64,000 bases of DNA from UBA1952 sp965200035. Its GTDB lineage: Bacteria > Bacteroidota > Bacteroidia > Chitinophagales > Chitinophagaceae. The DNA lies in assembly GCA_965200035.1 (NCBI GenBank), contig OZ241334.1:248001-312000 (forward strand), given 5' to 3'. The translations under genes were made by a program, and so were the position numbers. Positions 60,001 through 64,000 of this stretch are shown here, one piece after another; position 1 is the stretch's first letter, and the number at the start of each line of letters is the position of its first letter. The notes beneath the pieces were generated by a model. It was not told the origin of the DNA. It saw nothing but the letters and a program-made list of their open reading frames with translations, and did not search any database.

Positions 60001-60925
60001 TACCCAGCCGGCCAACACTACAGCCTGTATCGGTGATACGATCTGTGTAACGGCCAATACCGGTGCTAACCTGAGCTACCAGTGGCTGCTCGGCAGCAAT
60101 GCGATTGTAGGTGCAACCAATCCTACCTATTGCATCACAGCAGGCGGCACCTATGCGGTAAGAGTGACCAACGGCAGCAACTGTTCTGTTACCTCTGCAC
60201 CATTGGTAATGATATTCAACCCTCGTCCGACCGCTTCGATCTCTTACACTACCCCGATCACTTTCTGTGATGGCGGTGCAGTAGTATTGACCGGCGTGTC
60301 CAACATTGGTACCTCATATCAATGGCAGAATAACGGCGGTGCAATTCCGGGTGCTACCAGCAGCAATTACATTGCTTCCGCCACCGGCAACTACTCTGTG
60401 GTTATCACAAATGGTTTCGGCTGCTCTAAAGTATCTCAAACGATCCTGGTGGTATCCAACCCGCTGCCTCAGCCAACGATCACCCGTACAGGCCAGATCC
60501 TCTCTACCGGCAGCTATGCCGGCTATCAGTGGTATCTCAACAGTCAGCCGATCAATGGCGCTACCAACCAGAGCTATAATGCCATACAGAATGGCGGTTA
60601 TGCAGTGCGTGTGGTAGATGCGAACAACTGTACGAATTATTCTACCGTAATGTTCATCAACAATGTAGGCATCGGCGGCAACCCTGCTATATCACCTGCA
60701 AATGTGAAGGTGTTCCCGAACCCTGTGCACAGCATCGTAAATATCGAAGCGCCTGCACAGGTGAATGTAACCCTGCGTGACCTGACCGGCAGAATGATCG
60801 AGCAAGTGGATAACGTGAAGCAACTGGATATGACCGGAATGCCTGACGGCTACTACATGCTCATGATCTCCGACAAAAACGGAGTAATGATCAAGGCCGA
60901 GAAGGTGATGAAGCTGGCCGATTAA
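51014..60925 (+). CDS. Giant secreted repeat protein with GEVED, Ig-like repeats and T9SS domain
   Basis: A 3303-residue surface protein. Order: signal peptide 1-20; a beta-rich domain to about 250; a first Ig-like module; GEVED domain about 375-480 (WVDWNQNGILDDAGELMYGG); fibronectin-III-like segment about 487-600; two long paralogous blocks starting YTWNGSVSTDWQVAGNW (about 609) and YTWNGNTSMDYQVATNW (about 1226), each roughly 615 residues and built of Thr/Asn-rich beta strands; a third, shorter related part from about 1850 with beta-helix-like repeats (TINVTGGTLIVNG); nine Ig-like modules from about 2409, most with a Cys near the start (ACLGG, ACEGN, FCPGG, FCQGS); a degenerate tenth; and a type A T9SS domain from about 3225 (KVFPNPVHSIVNI). 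No catalytic motif is seen. Adhesin is the likeliest role. GC and codon use are uniform with repeats. Confidence 0.93.
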   Translation: MLKRLLLFSCFALSMISAKAAYVPLSLTGYNFDGVCNGAGTAASSSSGSFDNQGYYLMDSTFVHPTYGVPNVPCMPANLSVTSLLDANVQWTLKPYTGNNVLRITNVGTDSLVLQTPQSAAELYVLYTNVVTGSNGNADVTINFTDGTTQVSSANAMVNWFGGSANLVRIIGGRLNDNSGGGYQANNTSTGGPLMYQFKITLLSTNYSKVIRSVKFTNNLTGNILNVFAMTISTPCSGAVTAGSVASTTGTQTCPGVSFTLSLPTASSGGGITYQWQSSTTGGAPWTNLGTANTQTTSQTATTSYRAYALCPGGSSDTSAPLSVTMKPANQCYCIPPANTSSNTPCSSVDNMNDFYTTGGLTNITSNPGCVNSIYIDRTSTVLTAFIGSTINFTIQNGLSSSAEGYKIWVDWNQNGILDDAGELMYGGTSIGTGASATSSFVVPSGAITGTTRMRLRLVYANTTFTPCAAYGYGQVFDYTFKVIPNTPCVAPTNQATALTLTPAITAVNASFTAASPAADGYIVLRTPGTATPTVTPVNTTVYTVGATLGNATVISTGSNSTSFTDASVSPGTQYRYTIYAYNDLCVNGPTYNTTTPLTGTTTTAAAGIYTWNGSVSTDWQVAGNWTPNRTTPATSDILQFNNGITNNVTNVPTQTVGRITFTNNTTTTLKAQTGGPVTLTLASDNLANTNELDIAAGSNLTLNDTATALAVKFSGVNGTSRIAGTFEINNRGAVSNTLDFTNTVDTVTTTGTLAAGGTANTSVFTSTAANLTINGTYNHKYTTVGGGNVPTATWGTASTVLITGYTTSTGGPAGGLGQTFNNFTYNAPAQTANSQWSGTLSGTINGTLAVQSTGTGQWLWSATSAYTLNTTNYVQSGGVVDLSSGASGTKVMNVSGVFNQSAGILKASGAGAVTLNYNGTVAPQTASFLDSAATGPVVYRVSNPYGLNLVGTGALTSVFKINSGGGVQISTAISNPINTSLVLTYFATGTTLTYDGTAAQAITSAVWPTTNGPLNLTINNTGTILGNQVTMPASRSLNGTLTLTNGILVLGSNNLTLTNNVAGAISVSSPGATRMIAADGSGQLIRSMGTATATYLYPIGDQTGTTEYSPVSLSMTSTGARLMGVRVVNAHNPNDASATYLNRYWVITDTATSAYTYSGSFAYTAADVVGTEANLRLSEWNGTAWTQIPSLPGTGILNIQGAQSSAFVPLGGMQVTGRLAVANNVYTWNGNTSMDYQVATNWTPARNLPDPADILQFNNGIADTVKNVPTQTITRMTFTNNTVGIFQTNAANTLTFLSDNNAATDELSIAAGSSLISNSPSNALTMTFGGTGATATIAGTMESVSNSVNNVFNFTNAVATVTSVGTIAEGGSNSGSAVTTTTAANLLVNGLFNYKYTTNTVGFPLASWNTGSTMLISGYTTVTGGPNGNQNQTFYNFTYNCPLQTANANWSATGAMNVTNNLTITSTGTGSWQYASTQGYTANIGNFIQTGGVFDLSSGNTTSAQIVNVSGTFNKTGGTLKGTNTTGQPTINFNGTAVQNATFDSSINGRIMYWVSNPAGINLLASNALTAFKINDGGGVRISSIAANPINTTLALTYAATGTTLIYDAPGSVTSTASVWPATSGPLNVTLNTGSSGNVVTLPFSRSITGTLNMTSGDFSLGTNTLTLGSAPGTPGTLSYTAGSIRVTSGTFNRYFGTASLPTSAPTSGVGFYPIASNTGANRNVGIYFSAGSITTGGSIAVGHTDLSGFTAVSVTDPLPTPYTITSRTNASWNFTASGFALGATTIGLRLTGTGLLTSSNPANLRVMQPAAVVGTHVPGSGVSAQRSGLVLTDLTSPYHIGANGTDITGTYVAINTGNWSATTTWQNNLVPGVTNEAYINPGVTVNADAATNTAKTLTILPGGVLTANVATSVVTIDSAILNNGTINVTGGTLIVNGNSGTSGITNASGSTFNLSAGTTTVGPAGGGNKSFVTNGTLTVSGGTMNINGNMLNNAGSTFNQTGGNINVDGNAASVAANSVASGTAIVSWRSQFLNLTGGNFTIVDPHPNSTATNTFEYSNSTAHVNIPATHTFILGNGTSTDTSANTSNGFRLNTWPGSNRISFGKMIVNGGIGANRYVSNIYAFGINGDLIVNTGGEVRLNNTIYINGNLTVNTGGTYTTNTNTTYFASFLNGTQTGATAAQTVSGAGTFRNGTTSTANFYSVGVQNGNNVTFNIGSDVSFSGTTSFTAATTPSRIIMTGTNRYIEISGAGTSGNSATAGWVVGRYQKTAGAAGPLTGTLPVGDLTGYAPITFTTATVTTPGAVWGSSTLADHPNIGTSAINGAKSVNRYYTITPVNGIAFSTASTVTFGWTAPDVDAGANTAAFVVGKYAASAWTYPGVASPGATSIQGTGIDLNTAADYQVGEGCSPINIAAQPANVTACLGGPATLSVALTATSNVTYQWQKGTTNIPGATNASYTIPVTAAADAGTYRVVLTSVCPAVASVTSANATLTINQPASVTTQPADLAACEGNPATLSVVAGGTNVTYQWKKNGTDIPGANSASYTIPLASYADTANYSVVITGSAPCGYVTSNNAKLTIKPLPLTITAAGPLTFCPGGSVTLNGPVTTPTNTLSYVWRNGTTPTGTTTQAFVASASGSYNAVITNNANGCSGTSNSLTVAVSGAPQSTITPAGAASFCQGSNIVLHGLSTPGLTYEWYLNGNTTNVISTDSTYTATAAGSYTVKVSIGSGCFTTSTPTVVTVNPLPTITTTPTGNQAICQNDTLLLTAFYTNATLVWKFNGSPVTPAATGSTYKAFNAGNYTVTATSTATGCQSTSAPVTLTVNLLPTVAVTSVNASTFCAGSTDTLKASPTTGLTYMWNVNSSPIAPLASDSKYVATASGNYTVTVTNASGCKRTSTPIAVTVNPLPNVIVTASMPLSICQGQTNNLCVPAVTGLTYQWSNGSGAITGATSACYAAITAGTYTVKVTNSTTGCSATSAATTIVVNPVPAATITQPANTTACIGDTICVTANTGANLSYQWLLGSNAIVGATNPTYCITAGGTYAVRVTNGSNCSVTSAPLVMIFNPRPTASISYTTPITFCDGGAVVLTGVSNIGTSYQWQNNGGAIPGATSSNYIASATGNYSVVITNGFGCSKVSQTILVVSNPLPQPTITRTGQILSTGSYAGYQWYLNSQPINGATNQSYNAIQNGGYAVRVVDANNCTNYSTVMFINNVGIGGNPAISPANVKVFPNPVHSIVNIEAPAQVNVTLRDLTGRMIEQVDNVKQLDMTGMPDGYYMLMISDKNGVMIKAEKVMKLAD

Positions 60926-60950
60926 GCCAACGGAATCTTCCGGATAAGTT

Positions 60951-60985
60951 AAAGGGCTGCCCGAATGGGCAGCCCTTCTTTTTTG
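60951..60985 (+). terminator. Terminator after the giant gene
   Basis: AAGGGCTGCCC-GAAT-GGGCAGCCCTT, a perfect 11-bp stem, followed by CTTTTTT. It is 25 bases after the stop. Confidence 0.93.
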
Positions 60986-61406
60986 ATTGTCTATGCATTT
61001 TGTGTCTGTACCGTTCAGGCCGCACTATGCTTTGTATTGCTGTGTCCCGACCGAGGTGTTAGTACGGTTTATTTTGGGCTCTTATTAATCCTGATCAAAC
61101 GGCGTGATATACCTGCTACATCCCCCTCAGTCCACATTTAAAGGGGAAGGTGGTACCGTATGAGTAGCTCTTGCGTAAGTCATGCTGACGATAGGAAGCA
61201 GCCCACAGCAGCCATGTTGTAATCAACTAATGCTGCTCTTCGCAGTATTGCGCTGTCATTTTCTTAATCTGCTTGCTTTTTATTGTTTTAGTGTTCACGC
61301 GGTTCAGCTTACCAATTTTAAACGTAACTCCTGGCTTGAAAAGCAGCTCAGCCGGCCTTACATCCTGATCATTGGCTATTGCTTGCCGCCAAAGGAGAAC
61401 GCCACA
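60986..61406. other. Intergenic stretch without recognised gene
   Basis: About 420 bases. A 104-codon plus-strand frame starting at 61182 crosses into the lipoprotein gene and looks non-coding (Cys-, Leu- and Pro-rich, no motif, no promoter). No repeat or RNA structure was recognised. Confidence 0.6.
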
Positions 61407-61829
61407 CTATTTAACACCGGGGTTTCCTCGCCAATTGCCCAAAAGCATAAGGCTGTCATGAGATTTCCAAATTTCGTTGATAATACGATTGGGTGAATAG
61501 GTGGAACTGCTGTCGCCTGCATCCAGTGTCCAGCTAAATCTTTTAGTTGTGAATTCAGGATTGATGGTATTTAAAACGACCGAATCACCGCTATATTCCT
61601 GGACAACAACAGAGTCATTCTGCGCAAAAGCGCTACCGCTGCCATAACAGCAACCTGATGAGTAACCGTAATACCGGTACGTTTTAAGAAGTACCCTTCG
61701 GTTTGATGTGCTGTCAATGGGATGGACAGTTGTATTTGATGTGCTGTCAATAGGATGGACAGTTGGAACGGCGTCCGAGGTCTTTTTGCATCCTGAACCG
61801 GTAAGCAGGATAGCGCAACCTAAAGCCAT
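61407..61829 (-). CDS. Small putative lipoprotein with a duplicated 11-residue unit
   Basis: A 140-residue protein. The N-terminus ALGCAILLTGSGCKK has a lipobox-like TGSGC (Cys14), pointing to a lipoprotein. It lacks the usual basic n-region, so the true start may lie a little upstream in a sequence with no ATG, or be disrupted. The mature part holds a perfect tandem repeat VHPIDSTSN twice (33-base DNA repeat at 61702-61765), then Tyr/Gly/Ser-rich YRYYGYSSGCCYGSGSAF and a beta-rich end. Unknown function. Moderate confidence that it is expressed. Confidence 0.6.
   Translation of the reverse strand: MALGCAILLTGSGCKKTSDAVPTVHPIDSTSNTTVHPIDSTSNRRVLLKTYRYYGYSSGCCYGSGSAFAQNDSVVVQEYSGDSVVLNTINPEFTTKRFSWTLDAGDSSSTYSPNRIINEIWKSHDSLMLLGNWRGNPGVK
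61702..61765. repeat. 33-base tandem repeat, two copies
   Basis: TTTGATGTGCTGTCAAT..GGATGGACAGTTG at 61702 and again at 61735, differing at one or two bases. It encodes the doubled VHPIDSTSN in the lipoprotein. Confidence 0.85.
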
Positions 61830-62112
61830 AAGCGGAAAAGAGGCGCTCAGATACTATTATATTATCGCATGGGGGGAGCATATTTATTTCCGGCTTTGAG
61901 ATTTCAGTCATACCTGAAAGCCATTTCATAGGGCACGGCTGAAATATCAGGACCGCTGCCTGATTCCTCAATACATACTATCAGTAATACAGTGTTCTGT
62001 AATCCCGTAATGTTTGATGAACCGATATTGGAGAGTAGTTCATTTTTACCTTCCCTGCCATCCCGATAACTACTCATTCATAGTCAATATAACTTCATCA
62101 GGTCAATGCAGC

Positions 62113-62502
62113 CTAAGTAGTGTAGCCGGCTACTACATACGTAGTGGTGATCTCGCTGCTGAATATCGTAATAGTAGCAGTTCCTCCCAGATAGCTCCCG
62201 GAAAATACGACACCGTCTTCCATGATCGTGAGTCCCATAAAGACTCTCCCCAGCGTCGTACCATTGACAGTAGAGATATTCATACCGGCAGGGTTCTGAA
62301 ACGCACCCCCGTCAAGCACCCCCGTAAGTTGAAATGTTTCAGAGACTGGATTTGTTATAGTCAGAGTGCCGTTAACAGAACCATCATCTACATCTACAAT
62401 GAGCGACAAAGTACCCTGCTGCGCTACAGACAAAGGCGTTTTAAGAGGCGGATTATTCAGAAGCTCCACTGCAAAATTGAATGTGATCGCCGGTTGTGAC
62501 AT
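62113..62502 (-). CDS. Small beta-rich protein of unknown function
   Basis: A 129-residue protein, MSQPAITFNFAVELLNNPPL at the start. It has no signal peptide. Alternating strands (GTLSLIVDVDDGSVNGTLTI, MEDGVVFSGSYLGGTATITIF) suggest a small beta-sandwich or calycin-like fold. I do not recognise it. TACATTTA (62531-62524, minus) is 7 of 8 bases of the -7 consensus, 22 bases upstream of the ATG. Confidence 0.6.
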   Translation of the reverse strand: MSQPAITFNFAVELLNNPPLKTPLSVAQQGTLSLIVDVDDGSVNGTLTITNPVSETFQLTGVLDGGAFQNPAGMNISTVNGTTLGRVFMGLTIMEDGVVFSGSYLGGTATITIFSSEITTTYVVAGYTT

Positions 62503-62616
62503 GATGATTGTTTTAGATGGACGTAAATGTAGCGGACATTCATTTTCATATTCCCAGCTAAATAGCGGGATATTTTACCCATAATAAACGGCCTTCTTTC
62601 AATTTCCTAAAGCTAT

Positions 62617-63549
62617 CTACTCAACCAGAAACCTACCAGAGAAAATCTTTGCTGATTTATTATCAATTACTCTGTAAAAAAATATTCCTGATTTTAGGTT
62701 ATGAACCGTCAGCGGTATGCCGGAAATATTACGGAACCTGGTGTTGGCAATTAACTGACCCGAAGAATTATAAAGGGAAAAGTCACCGTCTTCCAAGCTA
62801 TACGGCAGAATGATTTTTGATGAAGAGGAAAATGGATTTGGAAATACTTTAGCCTCGTTAGTACCTGTAACAACGTCCTTCCCGATACTTAATAAGCAAT
62901 TCTGGCCAAGAGAAAAGCTAAGATTCGAGCCACCTGCCGGTATTACATGTGTATTCGTGAAGCATCTCAATGCCCAGTGATCCTCAAAAGTGGATGGCAT
63001 AGCCGGAAAGCCCGGGCCCCCGTCACTGCCAATACCCTCTACTACTTTAAATCTTGGTGTTGATGATCCGCCACTATTTTGAAAATTGAACACTTTATGC
63101 CAAACGTTATTAATCTGGGTGGAATCAATGCCAATTATTTTAGCGTTCTGAACCACACCGGATGCCCCTTTCCATTGAATGGAATCACCTGCTTTCCATG
63201 CCGCATTGTAGATTAAATGCTCGGCGGTATCACTATACAGAAAGTTGATGCACCATGCTTTTTGAATAGAGGTATCTTCCCGATAGAGATACCCTACTCC
63301 TGCGCCACTGCCGGGCACTATTGTTCCTGTATTTGTAAAACTGACGATATCCATCACTTTGTAAGTGTGGCTGAAGCAAAACGTGTCTCTCGTCAACTGT
63401 AAAAACAGAAGGGAAGTTCCCTGATCGGGTGCAGCAAAAGCGCTGTGTTCAACGGTCCATCGGTTAGCTGTATCTACAAGATGTATTCGCTGAGACCTTG
63501 CTTCGCTGAAAGAAAACAAAAAGGCAAAAATTAGTAAGGCTCTATTCAT
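62617..63549 (-). CDS. Secreted protein with T9SS type A sorting domain
   Basis: A 310-residue protein. The ATG at 63549 begins a signal peptide (MNRALLIFAFLFSFSEARSQ); the TTG six codons upstream is less likely. The C-terminal 75 residues carry the T9SS type A pattern (KVFPNPFSSSSKIILPYS, LYNSSGQLI, LKSGIFFYRV, FSGRFLVE). The body (about 25-235) is beta-rich, with WTVEHSAFAAPDQGTS and a Trp/His-rich end; no known enzyme domain. It is probably a surface or secreted protein of unknown function. Confidence 0.87.
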   Translation of the reverse strand: MNRALLIFAFLFSFSEARSQRIHLVDTANRWTVEHSAFAAPDQGTSLLFLQLTRDTFCFSHTYKVMDIVSFTNTGTIVPGSGAGVGYLYREDTSIQKAWCINFLYSDTAEHLIYNAAWKAGDSIQWKGASGVVQNAKIIGIDSTQINNVWHKVFNFQNSGGSSTPRFKVVEGIGSDGGPGFPAMPSTFEDHWALRCFTNTHVIPAGGSNLSFSLGQNCLLSIGKDVVTGTNEAKVFPNPFSSSSKIILPYSLEDGDFSLYNSSGQLIANTRFRNISGIPLTVHNLKSGIFFYRVIDNKSAKIFSGRFLVE

Positions 63550-63567
63550 AGGAATGTCTGTTTTCAA

Positions 63568-63954
63568 TTGCTAATATAAGAAAGCACAATGGGCGGTTTT
63601 TTGTTCATTAGGATGTGGCAGCAAATAAGCAATGAGTCAAAAAAACGATTAGGAGATGGAAACTCCGTAATTAAAGATCTTGCGTTTGAAAAGTCGCACA
63701 CAGTGCAATAGCAATCAACAGTGCCGATAAGGTTAACAACATTTTACCTTTCGCAGTTGGGTGTAGGCTGAAGTGCAGCCCTGGCTTAGCCGCCTACGTC
63801 CTGCAACATCGAAATCAAAACGGCGTAGGACGTTCACGCACTTACCAGCGCAGCACTCTATACCAAACTAAGTGCAATGCTGTAATTGTCGAAATAGGAT
63901 AGTTCCGCAATGTCGCTGCCACTAATGAGCAGCGACATTGCGGAACGTCAGCGA
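63568..63954. other. Intergenic region with a long palindrome, no gene seen
   Basis: About 390 bases without a convincing frame. The outstanding element is the 17-bp perfect inverted repeat at 63902-63946. The shorter words CCTACG and CGTAGG also face each other across about 25 bases (63793-63829). No recognised mobile-element ends. Confidence 0.6.
63902..63946. repeat. Perfect 17-bp inverted repeat
   Basis: GTTCCGCAATGTCGCTG (63902-63918) and its exact reverse complement (63930-63946) around an 11-base loop. On the minus strand it lies 9 bases after the stop of the partial T9SS gene, but no T tract follows, so it is not a standard terminator. Confidence 0.85.
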
Positions 63955-64000
63955 TCATCTTACAATAGTCAGTTTCTTAATTGTCCTGCCCCGCTCCGTC
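63955..64000 (-). CDS. C-terminal end of a probable T9SS-sorted protein, 5' part outside window
   Basis: Reading the minus strand in from the edge gives TERGRTIKKLTIVR and then a TGA stop at 63955. This basic KKLTIVR ending is the usual last strand of the T9SS type A sorting domain (compare KAEKVMKLAD and SSKKILKQ at the ends of other genes here). Only 14 full codons are visible, so the call rests on pattern and on the T9SS-rich surroundings. Confidence 0.5.
   Translation of the reverse strand, partial: TERGRTIKKLTIVR

Noticed and set aside
61182..61496. A 104-codon plus-strand frame overlapping the lipoprotein gene.
   Set aside because: Composition is unlike protein, it has no promoter or motif, and it overlaps a better-supported gene on the other strand.

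Overview
The window looks like a chromosomal segment of a Bacteroidota bacterium, most likely from the Chitinophagaceae or a near relative. Four things point there: several secreted proteins carry the C-terminal type IX secretion (T9SS) sorting domain; promoters have the Bacteroidota form TTG-N19-TAnnTTTG; most genes lack a clear Shine-Dalgarno sequence; and many genes belong to families typical of this phylum (GlmU-like sugar transferase family, LpxR-like protein, long eukaryote-like IleRS, stand-alone PASTA protein). The assignment is inference, since no search was run.

Layout. Positions 1-9306 (minus strand) form one long co-directional run: Ddl, a PASTA membrane protein, a T9SS protein, a rhodanese, a response regulator-kinase, a hybrid kinase with three receiver domains, and another response regulator cut by the window edge. 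Positions 9362-12830 (minus) hold a large Ig-repeat T9SS protein and a DUF481 protein. Positions 12895-19067 (plus) begin with the rRNA methyltransferase RlmD and continue with small accessory genes (YCII, membrane protein, LpxR-like, DUF2071, DUF4385, DinB, alpha/beta hydrolase). Positions 19083-36500 are mixed housekeeping and accessory genes: carA, an unrecognised 736-residue membrane protein, threonine dehydrogenase-like SDR, dprA, acyltransferase, an SPL-like radical SAM next to a Y-family polymerase, amine oxidase, thioredoxin-like protein, ribosomal protein L31, a GlmU-like protein and tpiA.

Positions 36519-44008 are an RNA locus. A tRNA-Glu/tRNA-Arg pair is tandemly duplicated on the plus strand. 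A complete rRNA operon (16S, tRNA-Ile, tRNA-Ala, 23S, 5S) lies on the minus strand behind three promoter-like sites and boxA-like sequences. Positions 44009-50641 (minus) carry dnaX, ileS and a DksA/TraR-family protein with a long Ala/Lys/Pro-rich tail. Positions 51014-60925 encode a 3303-residue secreted repeat protein. The last 3 kb hold a small lipoprotein, a small unknown protein, a T9SS protein and the tail of another one.

No CRISPR array, prophage, integrase or intact insertion sequence was seen. The least explained items are the 736-residue membrane protein at 21102-23312, the duplicated tRNA unit, the interrupted small lipoprotein-like reading frame between tRNAs and rRNA, the histone-like DksA fusion, and the giant repeat protein.
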